A stretch of 64,000 bases of DNA from contig NZ_CP112874.1 of the NCBI RefSeq assembly GCF_029910235.1, positions 3,038,001 to 3,102,000 on the forward strand, given 5' to 3'. Below the pieces are notes generated by a model. The model ran no database searches, was not told where the DNA came from, and worked only from the letters and a program-made list of their open reading frames with translations. Position numbers and translations under genes: made by a program. Shown in pieces: positions 10,001 to 21,641 of this stretch. Each line of letters opens with the position of its first letter. Within the stretch, counting starts at the first letter, position 1. Source of the stretch: Pseudanabaena galeata CCNP1313 (lineage in GTDB: Bacteria > Cyanobacteriota > Cyanobacteriia > Pseudanabaenales > Pseudanabaenaceae).

Positions 10001-10526
10001 TCACTTTGAGATCGTAGTCTCAACTAGTGAAAAAATTAAACAACCCCTAGATTCTTCTATCAAGAAAGTAGCGATCGATAAACAGATTGCCGAGAAATTA
10101 CCGTTAAAAATTCTTTTAGTAGAAGACAATCAAGTTAATCAAATGGTTGTTTGTTCACTGCTCAAAAAACTTGGTTATGAAGTCGCTGATATTGCTAATA
10201 ATGGATTAGAAGCAGTCCAAGCTGTTAAAGATCATAACTATGATTTGGTATTAATGGATTTGCAAATGCCAGAAATGGATGGATTAACAGCCACAAAGAT
10301 TATTCGTACTGAATTAATGAGTCAAGTCAGGATTGTCGCTATGACTGCTGATGTGCTACCTGATGATCGTCAAGCCTGTGTTGATGTAGGCATGAATGAT
10401 TACGTCAGCAAACCGATTAACATCGAAGAAATTATGCGTGTAATTTCGAGCCAAAAAAACTATCTCCCTACGAATCATCCTAATTCACAAAAGTATGACG
10501 ATACTTTTACCAATTGGGATAAGTGA
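7074..10526 (+). CDS. Cache-HAMP-PAS hybrid sensor histidine kinase with receiver (paralogue)
   Basis: 1150 aa from ATG 7074; an in-frame GTG at 6993 would add 27 residues, but the ATG gives an N-terminus matching the paralogue at 2744 (short lead, then membrane helix). Order: helix (~13-36), Cache-like external domain, helix (~361-381), HAMP (~381-432), coiled stretch, two PAS domains (~456-569, ~583-697), HisKA with His727 in SHEIRTPMNG, HATPase with ADTGIGI and GGTGLGLAISKRL, and a receiver with Asp1062 in LMDLQMP. The second PAS domain and everything C-terminal to it are strongly similar to the upstream kinase. Signal and output are unknown. Probably expressed separately, given the intervening hairpins and candidate promoter. 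Confidence 0.9.
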   Translation: MSISPKRSLFSKVPLSLVLIVPFVTLVVGTVTLVSYLSYQSGQQAIANLANQLLRQTSERVSDRLDTYLQRSQQIVAANQLAVKQGTLNLDDKEQLRQQLWQQILLNPSLPASSFWSEEGTVVGYLRVDSQEVQQLAEKATGKPIPRGSIFFNEVTPNQRRYYTVDPQGKPFQLFLQSNDDFRNITWYKQARAIGKQAWTPISLARVIPTLQTVAVAPVIDTTGKFYGFFTANYLLSDISLFLSQLKFTPTGQIFIIERSGELVATSVAEEASGLKKIDGQVMRLTAIGSQDKLTREVSKQLLQQLDSFDQLKESRQFDLNIEGYRQFVQITPYRDKYGLNWQLVTVIPESDFITEIQENAYRTGLLCISALIVSVGIGIWTSRRIGRSLSYLTKATKSFSEHRLEQPIPNTTITEVQALKEALHQMMVDLRDADQMRLNYQQDLERQVAEKTDALIEAQRIARVGSWELDVKTGLITWSAEIYRILGVDPTADSPRYPNVIDRIIPEDRFRLCTAIDDAITNGTPYSIEYGNFLPDRSICYLLSRGEPVFDEQGKVIKLRGTAQDISDRKQAEIALKQTLKELNYHIENSPLATIRWNHEFRVEYWSSQAELIFGWKSAEVLGKKITDWKFIHEDDQEIVNQDILILMSGIGVTCANRNYHKDGTILYCEWHNSALSDDSGNLISMLSLAQDVTDRKQAEFALAEAKEIAETATKAKSAFLANMSHEIRTPMNGVIGMTQLLETTDLTEEQADFVKTIKDSGETLLTVINDILDFSKIESGRLEIEEWEFVLEDVVSGVCKLLETQAKNKNIRLQYAIAPVVPDIVISDYSRLRQILLNLVGNAVKFTHQGQVSILVSGTPLGFQTSFPEAKKDKSLDSPESKELGLKDRYQLKFTIADTGIGIKGDRLNHLFQPFTQADASVSRKFGGTGLGLAISKRLVDLMHGTIWVESCGQVGGYPPAGWQPLLEPQGSTFHFEIVVSTSEKIKQPLDSSIKKVAIDKQIAEKLPLKILLVEDNQVNQMVVCSLLKKLGYEVADIANNGLEAVQAVKDHNYDLVLMDLQMPEMDGLTATKIIRTELMSQVRIVAMTADVLPDDRQACVDVGMNDYVSKPINIEEIMRVISSQKNYLPTNHPNSQKYDDTFTNWDK

Positions 10527-10554
10527 CAGAAAGAACCTATTTAATGTGCGATCG

Positions 10555-10652
10555 ACAAAAGCGAAAAATGGTAAGAATCGCTAAGCGATTCTTACCATTT
10601 TTCGCCATTTACGTCGTGCAAAGCACGACGCAAATGGCTATATTGAAATCAC
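10555..10652. repeat. Double-hairpin repeat (family 3), copy 1
   Basis: First hairpin: perfect 21-bp arms 10561-10581 and 10585-10605 (GCGAAAAATGGTAAGAATCGC and complement), loop TAA. Second hairpin: GCCATTTACGTCGTGC / GCACGACGCAAATGGC with one mismatch, about 10603-10638. A near-identical ~98-bp copy lies at 30216-30313. It sits between the convergent ends of a kinase gene and apcE and may also work as a two-way terminator. Confidence 0.65.
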
Positions 10653-10676
10653 GTTTTTTAAGCTAGAAGCTAGTCT

Positions 10677-13445
<2,769 letters not shown>

Positions 13446-13609
13446 TTAAAGGGTATGTAAAAAGTCGAAATAATAACTACCCAGTATAGGGTTTTCCAAC
13501 TAAATATCTAACTCTATCTCATCAGAAAATGCTGCATTTACAGGTATTTCAACCAAAAACTAACGATAAGTTTTGTAAAGCAAGCACCTTGGTGATGCTG
13601 TGTATTCAT

Positions 13610-13659
13610 ATATAGGTGTATGTAGGACATAAGCGCGATCGCCCTGCATACACCTATAT
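13610..13659. repeat. Inverted repeat upstream of apcE
   Basis: Arms ATATAGGTGTATG (13610-13622) and CATACACCTATAT (13647-13659), 13 bp and perfect, separated by 24 bases containing a GCGATCGC site. It lies ~190 bases before the apcE start. It could be a regulator site or a small mobile repeat. Confidence 0.45.
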
Positions 13660-13833
13660 TTTAGATTTTGTTAAGCTGGATCTAAATTTTAGTCGCCAAA
13701 TTAGTTGTCGGGCAACCAAATCAACAAGACAGGTAAAACGAAATTTCAAGCATTGCATCATCGATTGAACAAACCAGACCAATATCTGAAAATCGGGGCT
13801 TGCTATTAAGTAGATGGGCATAATTAATTACAA

Positions 13834-13886
13834 ACCCAAACCCGTAAAGTTGCGCCCCTGCGGGGCGCAACTTTACGGGTTTGGGT
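13834..13886. repeat. 25-bp perfect hairpin (AAGTTGCGCCCC family), copy 1
   Basis: Perfect arms 13834-13858 and 13862-13886 with loop TGC; the core reads GTAAAGTTGCGCCCC. A second copy with one G-T wobble is at 36657-36709, and both have AATTAC-like flanks. It directly abuts a Uma2 gene remnant, so it may mark where that gene was broken. Confidence 0.7.
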
Positions 13887-13887
13887 A

Positions 13888-13998
13888 ATTTATTCTGCAC
13901 AGGTACATATCACCAATCCTAGCGATCGCCGTTTACCGATCTATGCACTTCTCGGTGTACCTGAAGTCTGGAGTTACAGCACTTTGCACTCTAAGTAA
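13888..13998 (+). pseudogene. Uma2 (DUF820) C-terminal remnant
   Basis: A 36-codon stretch with no start reads ...HITNPSDRRLPIYALLG then VPEVWSYSTLHSK and a TAA stop. The series ITN..DRR.PIYA.LGVPEVW is the conserved end of the Uma2 nuclease domain. The rest of the gene is missing; the left break coincides with the 25-bp hairpin ending at 13886. Too short for a functional domain. Confidence 0.6.
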
Positions 13999-14002
13999 AC
14001 TA

Positions 14003-14057
14003 AAAATCTAGAAAGCTGTCTCGCCCGCTACGCGGGCGAGACAGCTTTCTAGATTTT
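14003..14057. terminator. 26-bp perfect hairpin at the end of the GT4 gene
   Basis: Arms 14003-14028 and 14032-14057 (core AAGCTGTCTCGCCCGC), loop TAC. It ends two bases before the stop of the minus-strand glycosyltransferase, and on that strand the arm is followed by TTTTTAG. It is likely a terminator, although its form resembles the dispersed hairpins of this genome. Confidence 0.55.
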
Positions 14058-14059
14058 AA

Positions 14060-15223
14060 TTATGGCGAGCTACTTAGATATTTTAAATCGCGCCAAGCCT
14101 GTTCTACAAATTCCAAAAACTCTGCTTGAAATCTCTCCGTTGAGAAGCGCATCGCATTTTCGTGACAGGTTGTAGGTGATATGCGATCGCTATTTCGCTC
14201 AAATTCAAGCACTGCCGCACGGATACTCACCACCGTCTGCTCCGCAAAAAATACACCCGTGGGGCGATCGCAGTCTAAGCCACATATTGACTCACATACA
14301 CCACCACGTCCATAGGCAATCACTGGTGTACCGCAGGCTTGTGCCTCTACAGGTGTAATCCCAAAATCCTCCTCAGCCGCAAACACAAAGGCTCTCGCCT
14401 TTTGCATATATTCGCGCAAAGCCTCTGGTTCTAGATGACCAAGAAATTTGATGTTACTGCTTGCCTTCGCCCGAATCTTTGCCATTTGTTCTCCATCACC
14501 AATGACGATCAAGGAGCGATCGCCCATCTGCGAAAAAGCTTCCACAATCAGATCAATGCGCTTATAGGGAACTAATCGGGAAGCGGTGAGATAGAATTCC
14601 TGCTTTTGTTCATAAAGTGTGTAATTTCGCAAATCTACGGGTGGATAGATCACTGTCGCCGATCGCCGATAAACCTTCTGAATCCGACGGGCAATAAATT
14701 CGGAATTTGCGACAAATAGATCGACTCCGTTGGCTGTGCGCGTATCCCAAATTCTGATTTGATGCAAGATCCATCTCGCAATCCAGCTTTTAATTCCCCG
14801 TTCTAAGTTTGATTCTTTAAGATATTGGTGTTGCAAGTCCCAAGCATAACGAATCGGGGAATGCACATAGGAAATATGTAATTGGTGGGGCGAAGTTAGT
14901 ACTCCTTTGGCGACGGCATGGGAACTAGAAATAATTAGGTCGTATGCCGATAGATCAAGCTGCTCGATCGCTAAGGGCATAAGTGGCAAATATTGGCGAA
15001 ACTTAGTTTTGGCGAAGGGTAATTTTTGAATAAAAGTTGTCTTAACTGGTTTATTTTGAATAAAGCCCCGTTGCGAATCATTGAGAAAATCTACGACTGC
15101 AAACAGATCAGCATGGGGAAATAAATTTAAAATCTGTTCAACCACGCGCTCCGATCCTGCGTAGGTCACAAACCATTCATGAACGATCGCAACCTTGAGA
15201 TTTTCTAAGTTTGGCATAATCAA
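14060..15223 (-). CDS. GT4-family glycosyltransferase
   Basis: 387 aa. The N-terminal half begins KVAIVHEWFVTYAGSERVVE, a cyanobacterial glycosyltransferase-4 start with the glycine loop for the acceptor side. The C-terminal half has the nucleotide-sugar part: YLTASRLVPYKRIDLIVEA, then IKFLGHLEPEALREYMQKA, then FAAEEDFGITPVEAQACGTP, in which the E-x7-E motif holds donor contacts. It should transfer a sugar from a nucleotide donor to a lipid or polysaccharide acceptor at the cytoplasmic membrane. Substrate unknown. It stands alone, not in an operon. Start may be the first Met or the Met two residues on. Confidence 0.88.
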   Translation of the reverse strand: MIMPNLENLKVAIVHEWFVTYAGSERVVEQILNLFPHADLFAVVDFLNDSQRGFIQNKPVKTTFIQKLPFAKTKFRQYLPLMPLAIEQLDLSAYDLIISSSHAVAKGVLTSPHQLHISYVHSPIRYAWDLQHQYLKESNLERGIKSWIARWILHQIRIWDTRTANGVDLFVANSEFIARRIQKVYRRSATVIYPPVDLRNYTLYEQKQEFYLTASRLVPYKRIDLIVEAFSQMGDRSLIVIGDGEQMAKIRAKASSNIKFLGHLEPEALREYMQKARAFVFAAEEDFGITPVEAQACGTPVIAYGRGGVCESICGLDCDRPTGVFFAEQTVVSIRAAVLEFERNSDRISPTTCHENAMRFSTERFQAEFLEFVEQAWRDLKYLSSSP

Positions 15224-15277
15224 TTTCTAAGGTAGGGTGGGCAAAGCCCACCTTATTAATTTTTGGTGTGGGTGTTC

Positions 15278-15306
15278 AGCATTGCGGCGCGAAGCGCCGC
15301 AATGCT
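15278..15306. repeat. 13-bp GC-rich hairpin
   Basis: Arms AGCATTGCGGCGC (15278-15290) and GCGCCGCAATGCT (15294-15306), loop GAA. A smaller GGTGGGC/GCCCACC hairpin lies at 15236-15252. Both are in the divergent intergenic region between the GT4 gene and the thioredoxin-like gene. Confidence 0.5.
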
Positions 15307-15385
15307 AATTCTTCTCTGGGAAGGGAGTAACCTACTCAGTGTTAATAATTATGGTTAAAATAGCAACGTTGAACGGGTCTACTTT

Positions 15386-15823
15386 ATGAAGTTTCACAGA
15401 TTATCTTCAGCATTGGCATCTGTTGGTCTAGCGATCGCTAGTATCACAGGGTTTTCCGTTGTGACATTTTCTTCGCAAAGGCCTGAGGCGGCGATCGCTC
15501 AAGAAGCTGCACCGACTGTAACGACATCATCAAGCGCCAACAAGATCGCCCTAGCCAAACATTTACGAAAAATTGGCGCAAAGCTCTATACCGCCTACTG
15601 GTGTCCCCATTGCCACAATCAAAAACAACGATTTGGTAAGGAAGCTGTAAAACACTTAGAAGTGATTGAATGCGATCGGCGCGGTGTCAAGCCTCAAACC
15701 CAACTTTGCCGAGACAAAAAAATTCGAGCTTATCCCACATGGGAAATTAACGGCAAGCTGTACCCTGGAAATCACTCCCTAGAAAGCATTGCCAACTTTT
15801 CTCAATATCGTGGCAATTTATAG
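15386..15823 (+). CDS. Secreted thioredoxin-like protein with CPHC motif
   Basis: 145 aa. The N-terminus (MKFHRLSSALASVGLAIAS, then ITGFSVV) looks like a signal peptide or anchor, so the protein should act in the periplasm or thylakoid lumen. The body has AYWCPHCHNQKQRFG, IRAYPTWEING and a GNHSLESIA tail. This is the thioredoxin-like domain usually fused to the C-terminus of cyanobacterial VKOR proteins; here it is a separate secreted domain without the four-helix VKOR part. The CPHC pair suggests disulfide exchange with lumenal proteins. Flanked by glycosyltransferase and topA, so context adds little. Confidence 0.8.
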   Translation: MKFHRLSSALASVGLAIASITGFSVVTFSSQRPEAAIAQEAAPTVTTSSSANKIALAKHLRKIGAKLYTAYWCPHCHNQKQRFGKEAVKHLEVIECDRRGVKPQTQLCRDKKIRAYPTWEINGKLYPGNHSLESIANFSQYRGNL

Positions 15824-16078
15824 GTTGTTGGCAACAAGCGATCTTGCAAGATATGGCTTTACATGCATTAATTGAGTCCTATGCATTAAATTGCTGAATT
15901 TGCAACTAGTAGTTGCGGGTAACTTGATAGTGTAGTTACCATCCTACTAAAAAATAGCAATTTTCTGCATAAACATTGTATATAGGTTAAGAAGGTATTT
16001 GATAAGCCATTAATTTTGATAATTAATAGTTTATTGATCTTCCCTTTATTTTGATTACCGCGAACCTTGCAGGCTAAT

Positions 16079-18790
16079 ATGTCTACCCTTGTTATTGTCG
16101 AATCGCCCACTAAAGCCCGCACCATTCGCAACTTTTTGCCTGCTGGATATCGAGTAGAGGCATCTATGGGTCATGTGCGCGATTTGCCACAATCAGCTAG
16201 TGATATTCCTGCCGACCTAAAGGGTACGGAATGGGCTAAGCTCGGCGTGAATGTTGATGCCGACTTTGAGCCACTCTACATCGTGCCAGACGACAAGAAA
16301 AAGATTGTCCGCGAACTCAAGTCAGCGTTAAAAGGTGTCAAGGAATTGATCCTAGCGACTGACGAAGACCGTGAAGGGGAAAGTATTTCTTGGCATTTAT
16401 TGCAAATCTTGCAACCCAAAGTACCAATTAAGCGCATGGTTTTCCATGAGATCACCTCTGAGGCAATTAAGGGCGCATTAAAAAATTGTCGCCAGATTGA
16501 CGATCGCCTTGTCCATGCCCAAGAAACGCGCCGCATTCTCGATCGCCTTGTGGGTTACACCCTCTCACCTTTGCTATGGAAAAAAATCGCATGGGGCTTG
16601 TCGGCTGGGCGCGTGCAGTCCGTAGCTGTGCGGTTAATCGTCAATCGTGAACGTGAACGCCGCGCTTTTAAATCTGGTAGCTATTGGGATTTGAAGGCAA
16701 ATCTCTATGCTCCGAAACAGGAATTTCCTGTGCAGCTAGTCTCGGTCGGCGGCACAAATGTGGCTACGGGTAAAGACTTTGACGAATCGACGGGCAAAAT
16801 TGCCAGAGGTCGCAAGGTTTTATTGTTGGATGAAGCGGCGGCGATCGCATTGCAACAGCGTTTAAATGGCAAAGTCTGGTCAGTGAGCAATCTGGATGAA
16901 CGCCCCACCACCCGCAAGCCTTCACCACCTTTCACCACCTCGACCTTACAACAAGAAGCCAACCGTAAATTGCGACTATCAGCACGGGACGCGATGCGCG
17001 TAGCTCAAGCCCTGTATGAGCAAGGCTTTATTACTTACATGCGTACTGACTCGGTGCATCTCTCACAACAGGCGATCGCCGCAGCGCGTACCTGTGTGAC
17101 CACGATGTACGGCAGTAACTTCCTCAGCAAAGAGCCGCGCCAGTATGTGACTAAATCTAAAGGCGCACAGGAAGCCCACGAAGCCATCCGTCCCGCAGGT
17201 GAAACTTTTCGCACACCGCAAGAAACAGGGTTGTCAGGACGGGAATTAGCGCTCTATGACCTAATTTGGAAGCGCACCGTTGCCTCACAAATGGCGGATG
17301 CTCAGCTAACCATGCTCAGTGTGCAGCTAACCGTTGAAGACGCAATTTTCCGAGCTTCAGGCAAACGTATTGATTTTGCAGGATTTTTCCGCGCCTACGT
17401 CGAAGGCTCCGACGATCCCGATGCCGCCCTTGAAGAAAAAGAGGTAATGTTGCCTCCGCTAAAAATTGGCGATCATCCTGTTTGCCGTGAGTTAAATACG
17501 GTCGGACATGAAACTCAACCTCCCGCCCGCTATACCGAAGCTGCCCTCGTAAAAATGCTCGAAAGTGAAGGCATCGGTCGTCCTAGTACCTATGCCAGCA
17601 TTATCGGTACAATCTGCGATCGCGGCTATGTGCAGCTTGTGAATAATGCGTTGATTCCCACCTTCACGGCTTTTGCTGTTACCAGTTTATTAGAGGAGCA
17701 TTTCCCCAACTTAGTCGATCCTAGTTTCACTTCTAAAATGGAACAAACCCTCGATGATATTTCTACAGGCAGCGTGGAATGGCTACCCTATCTCAAGAAA
17801 TTTTATTCGGGTGAACAAGGCTTAAGCGGACAGGTAAAGTCTCGCGATAGTCTCATTGATGGCGAAGCGGCGCGAACAGTACGTCTTGAAGGCTTAGATG
17901 ATGATGTCAAAGTCAAAATCGGTAAGTTTGGTGCTTACATTCAAGTTGGAGAAGGCGATCGCACTGTTAATTCTTCCATTCCTCAGAACCTCACTCCTTC
18001 CGATTTAGTGCCTGAAAAGATTGAACTCTTACTTAAACAGAAACTGGAAGGTCCCGATCAAGTCGGCATTCATCCAGACCTGAATGAGCCAATCTTTATG
18101 ATGATGGGGCAGTATGGTCCCTATGTGCAGCTAGGTCAAGCGACAGAAGCTGTTCCCAAACCTAAACGCGCTTCATTGCCAAAGGGAATGCAACCAGAAA
18201 ATGTCACCGTTGATATTGCTGTCAAGTTATTGGCTTTGCCACGTACATTAGGCGCTCATCCTGATACTGGTAATCGTGTGTTTGTGAATACGGGACGATT
18301 TGGACCCTATGTTTGTCATACCAAAGGTAATGGCGACAAGGATGACAACCGATCGCTAAAATCGACTGATGATCCCTACAGCATCACCTTTGAACGCGCC
18401 TTAGAACTACTAGCGCAACCCAAAACTCTGCGAGGAGCGGCGGCAGCAAAAGTATTGAAATCCCTTGGCAAACATCCCAGTGATGATGAAGCGATCGAAA
18501 TTCTCGATGGTAAGTATGGTGCATACGTGAAGCATGGCAAGGTCAATGTATCTCTAACTAAGGAGCAGACTGTGGAAGGGCTGACCTTAGAAGAGGCCTT
18601 ATCGATGCTAGCAAGTAAGTCTGGCAAAAGCACTAGTAAGCGCACTAAGTCCGCGTCTAGCGAAACTAAGAAGACTACTACAAAAAAGACTACTACCAAG
18701 TCCACCGCAACTAAAGCTACAACGACTAAGACCGCCGCTAAAACTACTAAAAAAGCCACAACCACCAAAAAGGCTGCTGCAACTAAATAA
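16079..18790 (+). CDS. topA: DNA topoisomerase I (type IA)
   Basis: 903 aa from ATG 16079 (an in-frame TTG at 16067 adds four residues and is less likely, because the family starts STLVIVESPTKA). TOPRIM motifs VIVESPTKA and DEDREGE bind magnesium; the catalytic tyrosine is Tyr320 in FITYMRTDS. It relaxes negative supercoils by single-strand passage. The C-terminal part has repeated KFGAYIQ/QYGPYVQ/RFGPYVC/KYGAYVK units, followed by a ~55-residue Lys/Thr/Ala-rich basic tail in place of zinc ribbons, as common in cyanobacteria. A MITE has inserted at the stop codon without changing the protein. Confidence 0.97.
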   Translation: MSTLVIVESPTKARTIRNFLPAGYRVEASMGHVRDLPQSASDIPADLKGTEWAKLGVNVDADFEPLYIVPDDKKKIVRELKSALKGVKELILATDEDREGESISWHLLQILQPKVPIKRMVFHEITSEAIKGALKNCRQIDDRLVHAQETRRILDRLVGYTLSPLLWKKIAWGLSAGRVQSVAVRLIVNRERERRAFKSGSYWDLKANLYAPKQEFPVQLVSVGGTNVATGKDFDESTGKIARGRKVLLLDEAAAIALQQRLNGKVWSVSNLDERPTTRKPSPPFTTSTLQQEANRKLRLSARDAMRVAQALYEQGFITYMRTDSVHLSQQAIAAARTCVTTMYGSNFLSKEPRQYVTKSKGAQEAHEAIRPAGETFRTPQETGLSGRELALYDLIWKRTVASQMADAQLTMLSVQLTVEDAIFRASGKRIDFAGFFRAYVEGSDDPDAALEEKEVMLPPLKIGDHPVCRELNTVGHETQPPARYTEAALVKMLESEGIGRPSTYASIIGTICDRGYVQLVNNALIPTFTAFAVTSLLEEHFPNLVDPSFTSKMEQTLDDISTGSVEWLPYLKKFYSGEQGLSGQVKSRDSLIDGEAARTVRLEGLDDDVKVKIGKFGAYIQVGEGDRTVNSSIPQNLTPSDLVPEKIELLLKQKLEGPDQVGIHPDLNEPIFMMMGQYGPYVQLGQATEAVPKPKRASLPKGMQPENVTVDIAVKLLALPRTLGAHPDTGNRVFVNTGRFGPYVCHTKGNGDKDDNRSLKSTDDPYSITFERALELLAQPKTLRGAAAAKVLKSLGKHPSDDEAIEILDGKYGAYVKHGKVNVSLTKEQTVEGLTLEEALSMLASKSGKSTSKRTKSASSETKKTTTKKTTTKSTATKATTTKTAAKTTKKATTTKKAAATK

Positions 18791-18955
18791 CTGATGTTAC
18801 GTGGAACGCAGATGATGAATCTCTTGCTACTAGCGTCATAGGGCAAGCACGGGGGCATTGCCCCTACCTGAATAATTCATGTCCTGTAGGGGCTGCGCCC
18901 CCGTGCCAGCCCTCAATATTGAGGATCGCAAGAATTCCTTCCACGTAACATCAGT
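18790..18955 (-). mobile_element. MITE family 1, copy 2 (166 bp), at the topA stop
   Basis: Termini ACTGATGTTACGTGGA and TCCACGTAACATCAGT, flanked by 5-bp duplications AAATA (18785-18789 and 18956-18960). The last A of the topA TAA stop is the first base of the element. Removing the element and one AAATA restores AAATAAAAG, also with a TAA stop. Reverse orientation relative to copy 1. The interior contains GGGCAAGCACGGGGGCATTG. Confidence 0.85.
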
Positions 18956-18960
18956 AAATA

Positions 18961-18993
18961 AAAGAAAAGCGGCGCGATGCGCCGCTTTTCTTT
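18961..18993. terminator. 15-bp hairpin after topA
   Basis: Arms AAAGAAAAGCGGCGC (18961-18975) and GCGCCGCTTTTCTTT (18979-18993), loop GAT. The A-rich/T-rich outer arms let it end transcription in both directions between convergent topA and por. Confidence 0.6.
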
Positions 18994-18997
18994 GGCC

Positions 18998-19037
18998 AGA
19001 GTGATGGCGGCGCGAAGCGCCGCCATCACTCTTTTTT

Positions 19038-19039
<2 letters not shown>
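18998..19039 (+). terminator. 16-bp hairpin with T-run, topA terminator
   Basis: Arms AGAGTGATGGCGGCGC (18998-19013) and GCGCCGCCATCACTCT (19017-19032), loop GAA, followed directly by seven T. A classic factor-independent terminator for + strand transcripts. It ends at the stop of por on the other strand. Confidence 0.75.
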
Positions 19040-20009
<970 letters not shown>

Positions 20010-20152
20010 TTAATCTATAGACTTTGACTAGAATTTTACAGCGATTTGGGATTAAGCGACAAATGGGAGTCAAAGCTTTACGCTGAGAGTATTTGTAGAA
20101 TATTAATGGCGATCGCTTAGCGTAGCTCATACCTCTAAGATGGTGTTATATC

Positions 20153-20242
20153 TATAGCTACCTATATCAAGTGTGAGGCGGCGCTTCGCACCGCCTCACA
20201 CTATTTGGGTTTTATGTCCTAACAAGAAAGGCGACAGCTATA
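20153..20242. repeat. TATAGC-ended hairpin element (family 2), copy 2
   Basis: Ends TATAGCT (20153-20159) and AGCTATA (20236-20242). The body has the stem GTGTGAGGCGGCGC / GCACCGCCTCACAC (20171-20201, one mismatch, loop TTC). It is followed by TTTGGGTTTTATGTCCTAA, which also follows the stem in other family-2 copies. Confidence 0.6.
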
Positions 20243-20256
20243 AGTAGCTATGCATA

Positions 20257-20324
20257 GCAAGCAAAGGCAATTTGCAAATTCACAAAAAAAGTCGGAGATC
20301 TACGCATCTACAGGTTTCTTTTGA
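20257..20324. repeat. AAAGTCGGRGATCT repeat, copy 1
   Basis: AGCAAAGGCAATTTGCAAAT, then TCACAAAAAAAGTCGGAGATCT and CAGGTTTCTTTTGA. Both parts recur at 24272-24362, where the element forms an inverted repeat. The two copies flank the disrupted CHAT locus. Confidence 0.55.
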
Positions 20325-20342
20325 TGTTTAAGCAAAAAAATC

Positions 20343-21641
20343 TTACAATCCATTACCGATCGCAAAAAATGCTGACCAATAATTAGGATGATTGTATTGT
20401 GGCGATTTGATCAAGGCAATTTGCGATCGACGTAATGCTTCCGTAACCGTGACATCCCCTTTTTGAAGTTCACCATAAAAAGCACTCATGAGTGCTTGTG
20501 TGCCTGCATCATCAACTTTCCAAAGAGAGGCGATCGCATTTTTTGCACCTGCTTTCTGAACTTGATAACCAAAGCCTAAGATTTCCACCCCATCGCCCAG
20601 CTTACCAACTCCAGTCTGACAAGCACTCAGCACAATCAAATCGATATTTGGGATTTGCCAATCGGTGATTTCATTGAGACGGATTTTGTCGCCGTTGCCA
20701 AAAATGATGAAGGAGTTATCTGGTACACCAATGTTAAATTCGGCATGGGTGGCGAGATGCAGAATATTATGGTTTTTAAATTTTGATTCGATCGCTTGGC
20801 GGCTGAATTGATCTTCGATAAGTGTGACTGAGTTATTAAAAGAGTTGGCGATCGCTTGAACTTCCTTAAGGGTTGCGGGTAAAGCTGTTTGTCCATGCTT
20901 TTGCTCTCCTGCTTTACCGCCAAATGCTCCTGCTAGGATATTGGGTTGTATATTTTGATTTGGGGTAAAGTCGAAGAGGCTATAGGCAATCAGATTACTA
21001 ATGCGATATTTCTCAGCTAACCATTGTTTGTCGTCATAGAGTGCGGCAATGGGAATATAGCGCAAGATGCCATCGGGTGCATAGAGGATTGTGGTAGCTT
21101 TGGCTTGGATGAGTTCGGCTTCGATGGGTTTGATCAGCAATTGGTAGAGTTGTGTGGCAGGTTCTTTGACATCTTCAGAGCCAGCATCAAGGAGTCCAGC
21201 CCTAAAATCAGTTACTAGGGTTTCTAGTTCTTTTTGAGAGATTTTGACGGTGCGACTGATGGGGATGGTGTTGGGTGAGAAGAGGATGATTTCTATGCGA
21301 TCGCTTAAAATCAGAGGATAAAGTAAGGCAGTTCCTTGAGGGATTTTTTGGAGATAGTCGGGTACTTTGTTGATTTCTGATTTGGGAAGTTGTTGGATCT
21401 GCTTAGCAAGTTGGCTGTTAATTTCAGAACTATTCTCAAAGCTAACCGCTAATAGCTTATCGCTAATCGCTTTCTCTGGTGATAAAAGTCTCACTCCTTG
21501 AGCCGATCTGTCACTGCCTTTGATGTTTTTGAGATAGTCTTCGAGTTCTTGAACTTTGAGCAGGTCAAGGACTTGCAGGGCTTCGATGATCCGACCTTGT
21601 TGGAGCAGAATATCTGCGAGGTTACGATAGGTCTTTTCAAT
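20343..21641 (-). pseudogene. CHAT protease-domain half of a TPR-CHAT gene split by an IS
   Basis: The frame 20343-21665 encodes a CHAT (caspase-like) domain: AGAFGGKAG, the catalytic-His motif ILHLATHAEF and catalytic-Cys motif LSACQTGVG, then NAIASLWKVDD and HPNYWSAFFAIGNG. Its first codons lie inside the insertion sequence, so only the part up to 21641 is original. With the IS and one 8-bp duplication removed, this frame joins that of 23020-24017 without a shift (junction TIEKTYRNLAD), giving a 762-residue secreted or membrane TPR-CHAT protein. The isolated half has no native start; an ATG in the IS end could allow some expression. CHAT proteins are putative peptidases in stress, death or defence pathways. 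Confidence 0.85.

Noticed and set aside
15824-16078. Possible tRNA or small RNA between the thioredoxin-like gene and topA
   Set aside because: No cloverleaf arms, TTCGA-type loop or strong hairpin could be found in these 255 bases.
18376-18858. 160-aa minus-strand ORF opposite the topA tail
   Set aside because: Its valine-rich run is only the complement of the Lys/Thr-rich topA C-terminus.
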